DNA of 64,000 nucleotides from Bacteroidales bacterium UBA3709 (GCA_002372015.1 DFIA01000092.1:47187-111186), one strand, 5' to 3'. Numbered from the stretch's first letter, positions 8,668-17,682 are shown. The notes: generated by a model not told the origin, from the sequence alone. Made by a program: numbers and translations.

Positions 8668-10797
8668 TTAGTATTTTATATCCATTTCTTTCAGCAGATA
8701 TCCGGCGCCGCCAAACTTGTCTATAATAAACAGCACATAACGGATATCTACATTTATACATCTTTGTAGATTAGGCTCAAAGATAATATCTCCGCTCATT
8801 GCTTCCCAGTTGCCGTCGAAGGCCAGGCCGATAAGCTCTCCCTTGGCATTTAGTACATCGCTGCCAGAATTTCCTCCGGTAATATCGTTGTTTGTGAGGA
8901 AGCAAACAGGCATTTCGCCATTAGCCAAAGCATATTTTCCGTAATCTTTATTCTGATACAATTCTTTGAGTTTTGCAGGAACTATAAACTCAGGGTCTTC
9001 TGGATTTTCTTTCTGCATAATACCCTCAAGAGTTGTGTAGTAGTTGTAAGTAACACCATCTTTAGGGCTGTAGCCGCCAACCTTTCCATAGGAGAGCCTC
9101 ATGGTAAAGTTTGCGTCTGGATAAATAGGGTTATTTCCATTCATTTCCATAAGGCCCTTCATGTATGCTTTTTTAGCCTTTCCAAATTCTTCTGAATTTT
9201 TATTTACCTCTTCCATCATAGGACGGTAAGAGGTAGAGAATTCCATTAAATATTTGAAAGCCGGATCTTCTCTAAGATTAAAGTTTTCGTCCATAAGGGC
9301 TTTTACAGCCTTGTCTTGTGAAGTAAATACAGAGTTATCAAAAATGTTATCTACATATTTATCTATACTTCCATCAAACTGTTGCTCTATTGTTTTGAAA
9401 CACTGTGGAATATAAGCAGGGTTGGTAACATACTGCTGGAATGTTTTTAACAATACCTTACTGGTTTGGCGGTCGAGTTCCGGAGAATAATCCTTATAGA
9501 ATTTTTCTGTACTCTTTACAAAAATCTCTTGAATATCTTCTGGTTTTTGAACTCTGTTTGCTCTTGATGCAGGAGTAAGAATTTCTACATTGTTGAGGGT
9601 TTCCATAAGATAGACAAGAGCTGCGTAAGTCTTGCTTCTTGCGGCCACTATAGAGTTTATAGACTCAACACACTTGCCATATTCGGCTTGTCTTGCAGGG
9701 TTTTGAGCGGCCCATTCGTTGAATATCTTTTCTTCTTCGGCCCTTCTGTCGGCAGTTCCTAACTTTGCAAAAGTTTCGTTCATACCAATACTGTTTTTGC
9801 GATAGTTGGAAGAACTTGCAAACTTGCTCGCATATTGGATATTTGTTTTCTGGTCTGCTCTCATGGCAGCTCTCCACACATTTTCCTTAGCGGTTCTGGC
9901 TATTATTCGCGGAGTATTTTGGGCGTCTCTACGGTCTATAACTTCCTGACTTGTAAGATATCTGTCTGTGCTTCCGGGAAATCCTATAACCATTGCAAAG
10001 TCTCCGGGCTTATAACCCTTCATAGAGATGCTGAGGAACTTCTTTGGACTGTACGGAACATTGTCTGGAGAATAGCTTGCAGGATTGTTGTCTTTGTCGG
10101 CATATATTCTAAAAACAGAAAAGTCGCCAGTATGTCTTGGCCATTCCCAGTTATCTGTTTCTCCTCCGAATTTTCCAATAGAAGAAGGCGGTGCCCCAAC
10201 AAAGCGAATATCGTTAAAAGTTTTAGAAACAACTATATAGTAAGCATTTCCTTGGTAGAAAGAAACAACTCTTGCATTAAGATGCTTGTTATCTCCGATA
10301 GCTGCCTTTACTAAAGAATCGCGGAAGTTGCGCATAAAGCTATCTTGCTGCCTTCCCTCCATAGCAGAAGCTTTGGTTTCTGCTTCTAACATCTGGTTAG
10401 TAACATCTATGAAGCGGTCTATAAAAGTAACGCTCAGACCCGGAGCCGGAAGTTCTTCTGAAAGATTCATAGCCCAGAATCCGTTTGTAAGGTAATCGTG
10501 CTCTGTACTGGAGAGTTGCTGTATGCTGGAATATCCGCAATGGTGGTTAGTAAAAACCAAACCTTGGCCGGAAACAACCTCGGCTGTACACCCGCCACCA
10601 AAAATCATAATAGCATCTTTTAGAGATGAGTGGTTGATGTCGTAAATCTGTTTTGCAGAAAGTTTGCAGCCGTTTTGCTGCATAACTTTTATATTCATTT
10701 TTTCAAGAAGTGGGAGTAGCCACATTCCCTCATCTGCAGAAGCCGAAACAGGTAGTATCAGCATCAAGGCAAAGGCTAAAAGTTTAAATTTCTTCAT
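8668..10797 (-). CDS. dpp7: S46-family dipeptidyl-peptidase, DPP7-like
   Basis: Serine exopeptidase that releases N-terminal dipeptides from peptides in the periplasm, feeding amino-acid catabolism. A signal peptide precedes ASADEGMWLLP (cleavage near 21). The catalytic region GLVFTNHHCGY has His85/86, the Asp region is TDNWEWPRHTGDF, and the Ser motif GGNSGS has Ser644. The residue 18 positions after this serine is Gly662. In the family, Gly there goes with DPP7 (hydrophobic or aliphatic P1) and Arg with DPP11 (acidic P1), so a DPP7-type preference is inferred. At 709 residues the length is normal. Confidence 0.93.
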   Translation of the reverse strand: MKKFKLLAFALMLILPVSASADEGMWLLPLLEKMNIKVMQQNGCKLSAKQIYDINHSSLKDAIMIFGGGCTAEVVSGQGLVFTNHHCGYSSIQQLSSTEHDYLTNGFWAMNLSEELPAPGLSVTFIDRFIDVTNQMLEAETKASAMEGRQQDSFMRNFRDSLVKAAIGDNKHLNARVVSFYQGNAYYIVVSKTFNDIRFVGAPPSSIGKFGGETDNWEWPRHTGDFSVFRIYADKDNNPASYSPDNVPYSPKKFLSISMKGYKPGDFAMVIGFPGSTDRYLTSQEVIDRRDAQNTPRIIARTAKENVWRAAMRADQKTNIQYASKFASSSNYRKNSIGMNETFAKLGTADRRAEEEKIFNEWAAQNPARQAEYGKCVESINSIVAARSKTYAALVYLMETLNNVEILTPASRANRVQKPEDIQEIFVKSTEKFYKDYSPELDRQTSKVLLKTFQQYVTNPAYIPQCFKTIEQQFDGSIDKYVDNIFDNSVFTSQDKAVKALMDENFNLREDPAFKYLMEFSTSYRPMMEEVNKNSEEFGKAKKAYMKGLMEMNGNNPIYPDANFTMRLSYGKVGGYSPKDGVTYNYYTTLEGIMQKENPEDPEFIVPAKLKELYQNKDYGKYALANGEMPVCFLTNNDITGGNSGSDVLNAKGELIGLAFDGNWEAMSGDIIFEPNLQRCINVDIRYVLFIIDKFGGAGYLLKEMDIKY

Positions 10798-10971
10798 ATA
10801 AAATCTGTTTTATGTTTTTATGTTTATTCTCGAACATCAAAGACGTCTAATGCATAGACGTACCCAAATGCCTTTTGTTGCGTAAAAATAACAAAATAGA
10901 GCCATAAAGCAAAACAGAACTACAACTCCTTGCATCCGTCTGGCTCTTCTTTAAACGATTGTATAAGACTA
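10798..10971. other. spacer between DPP7-like gene and an interrupted gene
   Basis: This divergent spacer contains the dyad at 10843-10861 and AT-rich sequence that should hold promoters for both directions. I see no clean TAnnTTTG match on the minus strand and no ORF. Confidence 0.5.
10843..10861. promoter_or_regulatory. dyad upstream of the DPP7-like gene
   Basis: Perfect 7-bp inverted repeat ACGTCTA-ATGCA-TAGACGT, 46 bp upstream of the peptidase ATG. The size and symmetry suit a dimeric regulator site or a short RNA hairpin. No regulator gene is adjacent, so the role is open. Confidence 0.35.
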
Positions 10972-11337
10972 ATGACATATACACTTTATCCTTTTATAGA
11001 ATCTAAGTATAAAAAAGTGTTTGATGCGAAGGCTTCTGACATATCAGAAACTTTTTGATATTACCAAGGGCGCCCATTGGCTAAATTTTTTGACTATCCG
11101 GAATTTAGTGCCGGATCTAAACTATTCCCGTATTGGCCGGTAGATTGTACTCTGCAGAATCTTTCGCAGAGAGATCTGAAAATGTTGTTGTCTGCAGATC
11201 CAGATCAATCTTTAATTGCTTATCTGTATTTTGAAGAGTTTCCAGATGTTCCCGGAGATTATGATATAATGGTAGAGATAATTGATGAGAGCGGAAAGGT
11301 TTATACTTCTGATCTGACTATGAAGTTCGATTTCTGA
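10972..11337 (+). pseudogene. short gene interrupted by an in-frame TGA
   Basis: From ATG 10972 the frame encodes 28 residues (MTYTLYPFIESK, ending DISETF), then TGA at 11056-11058. It continues in the same frame as YYQGRPLAKFFDYPEF to a final TGA at 11335-11337. Both halves have protein-like composition, so a single TGG-to-TGA change would explain it. The total would be 121 residues. Alternatively only the second part is translated, from TTG at 11077 (86 residues). The product is acidic and soluble-looking (DVPGDYDIMVEIIDE), and I do not recognise its family. TGA is used as a normal stop elsewhere in the window, so reassignment is unlikely. Confidence 0.45.
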
Positions 11338-11404
11338 TAAGCCGCAGGCGAATCTAAAAGCATGTACATTGTGTGTGTGGTAGGTATAGCGGAGATTCTT
11401 TCTA

Positions 11405-11435
11405 TTGTAGAGAAAGGGCTTTTTTATTATATTTG
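11405..11435 (+). promoter_or_regulatory. predicted promoter of fusA2
   Basis: TTG at 11405-11407 and TATATTTG at 11428-11435 are separated by 20 bp, matching the Bacteroidota -33/-7 layout. The ATG is at 11475. Confidence 0.5.
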
Positions 11436-11474
11436 ACACCTTGAAATAGAAAAAAGCAATCAAAATTAGTAACA

Positions 11475-13625
11475 ATGAAGACATACGAAACCAAAAATGT
11501 GAGGAATGTCGTTCTGCTGGGAAGCCCTAAATCGGGCAAAACAACTTTTGCAGAAAGTATGATGTTCGAGGGCAAGGTTATAGACCGCCGTGGTTCTGTT
11601 GAGGGTAAAAACACAATGAGTGATAACACCGAGATAGAGCAGATATATCAGAGATCTATTTATTCCACACTCTTGTACACAGAGTATAACAGCACCAAAT
11701 TCAACATAATAGATACTCCAGGTTCCGATGACTTTGTTGGTGGAGTGTATTCTGCCTTTACTGTTTGCGACAGTGGAATTGTGTTGGTTAATTCTAGCCA
11801 GGGAGTAGAAGTTGGAACAGAGTTATTTATCCGTCATGCCCAGAAGGCAAAGAAACCTTTAGTAATAGCAGTAAACCAACTCGATAGCGAAAAGGCAGAC
11901 TGGCATCTTGCTATAGATAGCTTAAAAAATGTTTATGGCAGCAAGATAGTTCTTGTTCAGTTTCCAATAGAGGTGGGTGCCGGATTCAATGCCTTTATAG
12001 ATGTTCTTAAAATGAAGATGTACCGTTTCAAAGATGAAAACGGCACAAGGGAAGAACTGGAAATTCCTGCAGACAAGTTAGATGAAGCTCAGGAACTTCA
12101 GCAGCAGCTAATAGAAAAAGCTGCAGAGAACGACGAAAAACTGATGGAGATATTTTTTGATAAGGGCTCTCTTACCGAAGATGAAATTCGCTCCGGACTC
12201 AGAGCCGGTATGCTTCAAGACGAGATATTTCCGGTATTCTGCCTTTCTGCAAAGAAAGACATTGGCGTAAAGAGAATTATGGAGTTTGTTATCAACACTT
12301 TGCCAAACCCGGGAGAGTATGAAAGCGAACTAAAAGACGGAGGTAAAGTAAAGGTAGATGCATCTGCGCCAACATCTTTGTTCTTCTATAAAACTGCATT
12401 GGAACAGCATCTTGGCGATGTTGCATATTTTAAGGTAATGAGTGGAACCTTAAAGGAGGGAATGGACCTTGTAAATCCAGAAACAGGCGACAAAGAAAGG
12501 ATTTCCGTTATATATGCAGCGGCCGGTAAGAAGAGGGAAAAAATTTCTGAAATAGCAGCTGGTGATATTGGTTGTACCGTAAAACTCAAGAGTATTAAAG
12601 TAGGACAGAGTCTCTGCAATGGTTGCGAGTATGTATTTGCTCCTACCAAGTTCCCAGAGCCTAAGTTCCGTACAGCCATAAAGGCTAAAGAAGAAAAAGA
12701 TGAGGAAAAGCTCGGAGAACTTCTCAATAGAGCATCGGCAGAAGATCCTACTATAGTTGTTGAGTATTCAAAGGAGTTGAAGCAGACAATACTTTCCGGA
12801 CAAGGCGAGCACCATATAAACATTCTTAAATGGAAGCTCAACAATGTAGATAAGCTTGAAATAGAATTGATGGCTCCTAAAATTCCTTATAGAGAAACAA
12901 TTACTAAAGTTGCTGTTGCCGAATACAGGCATAAGAAGCAATCTGGAGGAGCAGGTCAGTTTGGAGAAGTGCACTTGTTGATAGAACCTTACTTTGAGGG
13001 CAAGGCAGAAAACAATAAGTTTAAGGTAGATGGACAGGAAATGGTGCTTAACGTAAAGGGCAAAGAAGAGTATCCTTTAGAATGGGGTGGAAAGTTGGAA
13101 TACTATAACTGCGTTGTGGGAGGTGCTATAGATGCACGCTTTATGCCGGCAATTCTAAAGGGAATAATGGAGAAAATGACAGAAGGCCCGTTAACCGGAT
13201 CTTATGCCAGAGATATTCGTGTTTATGTGTTTGATGGTAAGATGCACCCGGTAGATTCTAACGAACTTTCCTTTAAGTTGGCGGCCCGTAATGCCTTTAA
13301 AGAAGCTTTTAAGAAGGCAGGTCCTAAAATTATGGAGCCCATTTACAACATAGAGGTAATGGTTCCTTCTGATTGCATGGGAGATGTAATGAGCGACTTA
13401 CAGAATCGCCGTGCCCTTATAGAAGGAATGCAAAGCGAGAATGGTTTTGAGGTGCTTAGGGCCAGAATACCCCTTGCAGAGCTTTACAGATATTCAACAA
13501 CCCTAAGTTCTCTTACTTCCGGACGGGCTACCTTTACGCAGAAATTTGCAGAATATCAGCAGGTTCCTGCAGATGTTCAGGAGAAGCTGCTAAAGGCTTA
13601 CGAAGAGAGCGAAAAAGACGAATAA
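11475..13625 (+). CDS. fusA2: EF-G paralog lacking GTPase residues (EF-G2 type)
   Basis: Translocation-factor paralog of 716 residues with the full EF-G domain series. G1 is GSPKSGKT (16-23). The switch-I motif, RGITI in canonical EF-G, reads RSIYS (60-64), so the Mg-binding Thr is Tyr63. The switch-II motif DTPGHVDF reads DTPGSDDF (80-87), so the catalytic His is Ser84. G4 is NQLD (134-137). A Bacteroides EF-G2 without GTPase activity that supports translation in starvation and gut colonisation has been described, and this protein fits that type. Its stop codon shares one base with the next ATG (TAATG), so it is coupled to the ABC ATPase gene. Confidence 0.9.
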   Translation: MKTYETKNVRNVVLLGSPKSGKTTFAESMMFEGKVIDRRGSVEGKNTMSDNTEIEQIYQRSIYSTLLYTEYNSTKFNIIDTPGSDDFVGGVYSAFTVCDSGIVLVNSSQGVEVGTELFIRHAQKAKKPLVIAVNQLDSEKADWHLAIDSLKNVYGSKIVLVQFPIEVGAGFNAFIDVLKMKMYRFKDENGTREELEIPADKLDEAQELQQQLIEKAAENDEKLMEIFFDKGSLTEDEIRSGLRAGMLQDEIFPVFCLSAKKDIGVKRIMEFVINTLPNPGEYESELKDGGKVKVDASAPTSLFFYKTALEQHLGDVAYFKVMSGTLKEGMDLVNPETGDKERISVIYAAAGKKREKISEIAAGDIGCTVKLKSIKVGQSLCNGCEYVFAPTKFPEPKFRTAIKAKEEKDEEKLGELLNRASAEDPTIVVEYSKELKQTILSGQGEHHINILKWKLNNVDKLEIELMAPKIPYRETITKVAVAEYRHKKQSGGAGQFGEVHLLIEPYFEGKAENNKFKVDGQEMVLNVKGKEEYPLEWGGKLEYYNCVVGGAIDARFMPAILKGIMEKMTEGPLTGSYARDIRVYVFDGKMHPVDSNELSFKLAARNAFKEAFKKAGPKIMEPIYNIEVMVPSDCMGDVMSDLQNRRALIEGMQSENGFEVLRARIPLAELYRYSTTLSSLTSGRATFTQKFAEYQQVPADVQEKLLKAYEESEKDE

Positions 13626-14302
13626 TGATTATCTCTTGTGATAATATAACCAAGGCCTTTGGAACCAATAAGGTTCTTAAAGGCCTTAGTTTTACGGCTA
13701 AAGAGAGAGAGGTTCTGAGCATTGTAGGTGCCAGCGGAGCAGGTAAAACCACATTGTTGCAGATACTTGGAACTATTCTTGTGCCAGACTCCGGGAAAAT
13801 TTATATAGATGGAGTAGATGTATTTTCGCTCAATCAACGTAGTCTGTCTTCATTCCGTAACCAGAAGATAGGGTTTGTTTTTCAGTTTCATCACTTACTT
13901 CCGGAGTTTACTGCAATAGAAAACATAATGCTTCCGGCACTTATAGGGAAGTATGAAAAAGCCTCTGTAACCTATCTGTCAGACAAACAGATACGCTCTA
14001 ATGCCGAGGTTTTATTGGCTGAACTTGGCCTTTGGGGCAAAGCAGATAGCCGGCCTTCCCAACTCAGTGGAGGAGAGCAGCAGAGAGTGGCTATTGCAAG
14101 AGCTATGATAAATAACCCCAAAATTATATTTGCAGACGAGCCAAGCGGGAATCTCGATAGTAAAACAAAACAAGATTTGCACGATTTGTTTTTTAAAATG
14201 AGAGATTCTCATAATCAAACAATAATAATTGTTACACACGACGAATCTTTGGCTAAAAGATGCGACCGCTGCCTTGTGCTTAAAGATGGTGTTTTTGTCT
14301 GA
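13625..14302 (+). CDS. LolD-like ABC transporter ATP-binding protein
   Basis: Cytoplasmic ATPase of the MacB/LolD/FtsE class, which powers FtsX-type permeases. The 225 residues include Walker A GASGAGKT (35-42), the Q-loop region, signature LSGGEQQRVAIARA, Walker B IIFADEPSGNLD and the H-loop IVTHDE. The ATG overlaps the fusA2 stop by one base. No permease is adjacent; the FtsX-type permease at 710-2029 is a possible but unproven partner. Lipoprotein release (LolD) is the likely role by similarity. Confidence 0.9.
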   Translation: MIISCDNITKAFGTNKVLKGLSFTAKEREVLSIVGASGAGKTTLLQILGTILVPDSGKIYIDGVDVFSLNQRSLSSFRNQKIGFVFQFHHLLPEFTAIENIMLPALIGKYEKASVTYLSDKQIRSNAEVLLAELGLWGKADSRPSQLSGGEQQRVAIARAMINNPKIIFADEPSGNLDSKTKQDLHDLFFKMRDSHNQTIIIVTHDESLAKRCDRCLVLKDGVFV

Positions 14303-14317
14303 AACATAGCCTGCTAT

Positions 14318-15067
14318 ATGAGTAATAACTTCTTTAGATTCAAACAGTTTGTGGTTAAACAGAATGAAGTGTCTATGCGGGTAAATACAGATGGGGTTTT
14401 ACTGGGAGCTTGGTTTTCTTTACCAGAGCAAGCAGAAATCAAAGTGCTGGACGTGGGATGTGGCACGGGAGTTATAGCTTTGATGGCTTGCCAACGCCTT
14501 GCAGAACTTAAAAAACAATTTAATGTAGATGCAGTAGATATAGACGAGCGTTCCTGCATACAGGCAGCCGAAAATTTTTCTTCTTCTCCATGGGCAGAGC
14601 ATCTAAGAGTATTTGCTTTAGGTTTTTGCAACTTTGCAGAAAGTAGTAAAACTCAGTACGATGTAGTTGTATCTAACCCGCCTTTCTTTAATAATTCTCT
14701 GAAAAATATTGCTGCAGCCAAAAGAGCAGCTCGCCATACAGATATGCTAAATTACAGGCAACTGATAGAATCTTCCATAAGCATTCTTGCGCCAAAAGGC
14801 AGTTTGGCGGTTATTCTGCCTTTAGAAGAATCTTCTTTATTCAAAGCTATAGCCCAAGAAAAAGACTTGTGCCTGTTTAGAATCTGCCGTGTTTTCTCTA
14901 AGAGAGGAGATGTTAATCCAAAGCGGTTAATGATGGAGTATCGTCTGTTGCGGGGAGAAGAAAATACAGAGGCCCTCATTACCGAAAACCTCTGTATAAT
15001 GGACGAAAACCTCCAATTTACGCCTGAATATAAAAAGCTTACAGGAGATTTCTATTTAAAGTTCTAA
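14318..15067 (+). CDS. trmN: tRNA1(Val) adenine(37)-N6-methyltransferase family protein
   Basis: SAM-dependent N6-adenine methyltransferase related to E. coli TrmN (YfiC). The 249 residues open with FFRFKQFVVKQ, then MRVNTDGVLLGAW, the family N-terminus. SAM motif I is VLDVGCGTGVIAL (about 44-56) and the catalytic NPPF tetrad is VVSNPPFF near 120. It sits 15 bp after the ABC ATPase gene. Its stop overlaps the stop of the convergent Spy-like gene by 4 bp. Confidence 0.9.
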   Translation: MSNNFFRFKQFVVKQNEVSMRVNTDGVLLGAWFSLPEQAEIKVLDVGCGTGVIALMACQRLAELKKQFNVDAVDIDERSCIQAAENFSSSPWAEHLRVFALGFCNFAESSKTQYDVVVSNPPFFNNSLKNIAAAKRAARHTDMLNYRQLIESSISILAPKGSLAVILPLEESSLFKAIAQEKDLCLFRICRVFSKRGDVNPKRLMMEYRLLRGEENTEALITENLCIMDENLQFTPEYKKLTGDFYLKF

Positions 15068-15567
15068 TTAACTTTTTCTTTTTTTTGGTTTTGGTTCCGG
15101 ATGTTTTTTCCACTGAGTAAAGTAAGTAACTCGTTCATAAACCGCTCTTCTACTAATCTTACCAAGGCCGCTTTCTTGGCCGGTAACACTTTTAGATATT
15201 CGTAGTAATGAAGCTTTTGCAAAGAAGCCTCCCTGTCTAAATTCTGATAATAGGTTTCGGCTAAAGAGCGCATGCTTTCGTCTGAAGTATTTGCATCTTT
15301 AGCGGCTATATGTAAAGCTTTTGCGCTTTTACGAATTTCTTTGCGATTAGCATACCTTTCTTCTTCGCACTTGTTGTAAACAGGCCAAAAGTTCTGAGCT
15401 TCTTCACTGGTCAGTTGTAAGTGCTTGGTAAAGAAAGCTATTTTTCGGCTTTGGATTTCAGCCATCTTCTGTTCGTATTTTTCGCGATTGCTGTTTTCCT
15501 TGTTGTTTTGCGCAAAACCAAGAGAGCAGAAAGCAAGAGTTAAAAACAAGAAGAAAATCTTTCTCAT
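15064..15567 (-). CDS. periplasmic Spy/CpxP-like small protein
   Basis: A 167-residue secreted protein, mostly helical and charged. I chose the ATG at 15567 because it gives a clean signal peptide (MRKIFFLFLTLAFCSLGFAQ); the longer frame from 15603 would bury it. The stretch LTSEEAQNFWPVYNKCEEER resembles the sensor-type proteins that follow ECF sigma/anti-sigma pairs in Bacteroidota and the LTxxQ helices of Spy/CpxP. It is the last gene of the sigma cassette, so a role in envelope-stress sensing is inferred. Confidence 0.7.
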   Translation of the reverse strand: MRKIFFLFLTLAFCSLGFAQNNKENSNREKYEQKMAEIQSRKIAFFTKHLQLTSEEAQNFWPVYNKCEEERYANRKEIRKSAKALHIAAKDANTSDESMRSLAETYYQNLDREASLQKLHYYEYLKVLPAKKAALVRLVEERFMNELLTLLSGKNIRNQNQKKEKVN

Positions 15568-15605
15568 AACAAATGTTTTATATTGCTTATCAAAAAATAA
15601 CAATT

Positions 15606-16094
15606 CTATTTATTAGACAGTTCTTCTGCCAACAAGCCTGGAAAAGAAGGAGCCATTAAAGAAATGTATTCTTCTATGGCGAGGTATTCTTCATCTGTCA
15701 GACCTACTGTTTCAGGAATATCGATAGTATTGCTATAGTGGTACATTTCAGCTACCTCTATAGCCCCAAACTTACTGATAAGGCTATCCATCACTATTTG
15801 CCCTTCTTCTGAAAGCTGTATTTGTGAGTTTTCGGCCAAATTAGCTTGTTGCACATTATTAGTAAGGCGCATAACTCCCCATCCTAACCCGGCGACAATA
15901 AGAAAAGATGCCGCTAAAGTAAGACCGGCCTTCAAAGAAGTAATCAATAGTCCTCTCTTCTGCACAGGGGTATTGAAGCATTTTTCTTGTAATCTTTGTT
16001 CAACGCTTTGGAAATATCCCTCCGGAACAGAGAAAGGAATCTTTCTCATCTTTGCCCTTTCAAGTAGTTCGCTATCTTTTATTCTGTCTGTCAT
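15606..16094 (-). CDS. putative anti-sigma factor, single membrane helix
   Basis: The 162 residues comprise a short cytoplasmic N-terminus containing IPFSVPEGYF, a motif seen in Bacteroidota anti-sigma-like proteins. One membrane helix follows (about 52-72, LKAGLTLAASFLIVAGLGWG), then a periplasmic acidic tail. It lies 79 bp downstream of the ECF sigma gene. Anti-sigma function is inferred from topology and position. No zinc-binding anti-sigma motif is visible. Confidence 0.65.
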   Translation of the reverse strand: MTDRIKDSELLERAKMRKIPFSVPEGYFQSVEQRLQEKCFNTPVQKRGLLITSLKAGLTLAASFLIVAGLGWGVMRLTNNVQQANLAENSQIQLSEEGQIVMDSLISKFGAIEVAEMYHYSNTIDIPETVGLTDEEYLAIEEYISLMAPSFPGLLAEELSNK

Positions 16095-16173
16095 GTTGTA
16101 AAATCTATTTTAAAATTTAACCACACGCTATTTGTTTAGATGGCAATTGTGTACTAAAGTAAAATCACTATGT

Positions 16174-16707
16174 TTATATATCTCGCAATTGTTTTTCTAT
16201 TTTTTTATAAGCCAGGGAATAAGAGGCTTTAACCGCATCTGTGTTGCTGTCTAAAATTTCTGCAATAAGGCTGTATTCCATATCCTGAAAGTACCGCATT
16301 GAGAAAATGGCTCTTTGTTTGTCTGGAAGCTTAGCCACCTCTTTTTGGAGGAGTAGCTGTATGGTATCGCCCGAAAAATAAGGATCGACTGTTATGCGGT
16401 TTGCCAGTTTGGTTTCGTACGGAGTTAAAGAAAACTTGTTGTTAAATCTCTCTTTTTTCAGAAAAGAAAAGGCCTCGTTAGTGGCTATTCTGTATAGCCA
16501 TGTATAGAGTCCGCTTTCCCACCTAAAGTTAGGGAGGGCTTTCCATGCTTTCATAAAGGTATTCTGAAGAAGGTCGTCAGCATCTTCATGATCAAGCACC
16601 AACTCCCTTAAATGCCAGTATAACCTTTGAGAGAACTCTCGTACAATGATATTAAAGGCTTGTCCACCATCGGAGATAAAAATGTCTCGTATTTCTTTGT
16701 CTGTCAT
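16174..16707 (-). CDS. ECF-type RNA polymerase sigma factor
   Basis: Extracytoplasmic-function sigma-70 of 177 residues. Region 2 contains DHEDADDLLQNTFMKAWKAL and the promoter-melting stretch YTWLYRIATNEAFSFLKKE. Region 4 contains LPDKQRAIFSMRYFQDMEY followed by a helix-turn-helix. It heads a three-gene cassette (sigma, membrane anti-sigma-like, secreted Spy-like). The start lies 21 bp after the transketolase C-subunit stop, so read-through from tkt is possible. Confidence 0.93.
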   Translation of the reverse strand: MTDKEIRDIFISDGGQAFNIIVREFSQRLYWHLRELVLDHEDADDLLQNTFMKAWKALPNFRWESGLYTWLYRIATNEAFSFLKKERFNNKFSLTPYETKLANRITVDPYFSGDTIQLLLQKEVAKLPDKQRAIFSMRYFQDMEYSLIAEILDSNTDAVKASYSLAYKKIEKQLRDI

Positions 16708-16728
16708 GGCACCGATAGTGGAAACGGG

Positions 16729-17682
16729 TTATTTTCTCGATACAGATTTTCGTGCTGCGGCTGCGATATGCTCTGCATCCAAACCATAAGCCTTCATCAG
16801 TTCGGCAGGAGTGCCGCTTTGGCCGAACCTATCTGCAATGGCAACATATTCCACAGGGGCCAAATAGTGCGTTGCCAGCATACCGGCTATCATTTCTCCC
16901 ATGCCTCCATATACGAAATGTTCTTCTGCCGTAACCACACATCCGGTTTTCTTAACAGATTCCAAGATAGTGGCGGTATCTAAAGGTTTTATGGTTGCAA
17001 TATTTATAACATCGGCCCCAATACCCTCTTTTTCCAGTTCTTCTGCAGCAAGCAACGCCTCCCAAACGAGGTGGCCTGTTGCAAAAATTGAAACATCTTT
17101 ACCTTCGTTTAGTTTATACGCCTTACCTATTTCAAAAGTCTGGTTTTCCGGAGTAAAGTTGGGAACAGAGGGCCTGCCGAATCTTAAATAAACCGGCCCT
17201 TTCCACATAGCCGCTGCTATTGTGGCATTTTTTGTTTGGTTAAAATCGCAAGGATTTATAACAACCATGCCGGGCAACATTCTCATAAGGCCAATGTCTT
17301 CCAAAATTTGATGTGTGGCCCCATCTTCTCCAAGTGTAATTCCGGCATGAGAAGCAGCTATCTTTACGTTGGTTTCTGAGTAGGCAACGGCCATTCTGAC
17401 TTGGTCGTAAACCCTTCCTGTGGCAAAGGCTGCAAAGGTTCCAACAAAAGGAATTTTCCCATTTAGAGACAATCCTGCCGCTACATTTATCATATTGGCC
17501 TCTGCAATTCCACACTGGAAAAACCGCTGTGGAAATTCCTTGGCAAAGCCATCCATTTTAACTGAGCCCATAAGGTCTGCAGAAAGAGCTACAACATCGT
17601 TGCACTCTCTTCCTGCTGCAAGCAAACCTTCTCCAAAACCAGAACGGGTGTCTTTATTTCCTGTATTTGTATATTTTGTCAT
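16729..17682 (-). CDS. transketolase, C-terminal subunit
   Basis: Pyrimidine-binding and C-terminal domains of transketolase (317 residues), which transfers two-carbon units in the pentose phosphate pathway using thiamine diphosphate. Visible blocks are GIAEANMINVAAGLSL, the pyrimidine-domain region with FATGRVYDQVRMAVAYSETN, and VVTAEEHFVYGGMGE near the C-terminus. It is encoded separately from the N-terminal half, which lies 40 bp upstream. The pair together equals one full-length transketolase. Split enzymes of this kind are well known. Confidence 0.93.
   Translation of the reverse strand: MTKYTNTGNKDTRSGFGEGLLAAGRECNDVVALSADLMGSVKMDGFAKEFPQRFFQCGIAEANMINVAAGLSLNGKIPFVGTFAAFATGRVYDQVRMAVAYSETNVKIAASHAGITLGEDGATHQILEDIGLMRMLPGMVVINPCDFNQTKNATIAAAMWKGPVYLRFGRPSVPNFTPENQTFEIGKAYKLNEGKDVSIFATGHLVWEALLAAEELEKEGIGADVINIATIKPLDTATILESVKKTGCVVTAEEHFVYGGMGEMIAGMLATHYLAPVEYVAIADRFGQSGTPAELMKAYGLDAEHIAAAARKSVSRK

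Noticed and set aside
11056..11058. TGA recoded as tryptophan or selenocysteine
   Set aside because: TGA ends many intact genes in this window, and no selenocysteine insertion-like hairpin is apparent directly after it. Nonsense mutation is simpler.
13598..13837. minus-strand frame across the fusA2/ABC ATPase junction
   Set aside because: Antisense to two well-supported genes and of random composition.
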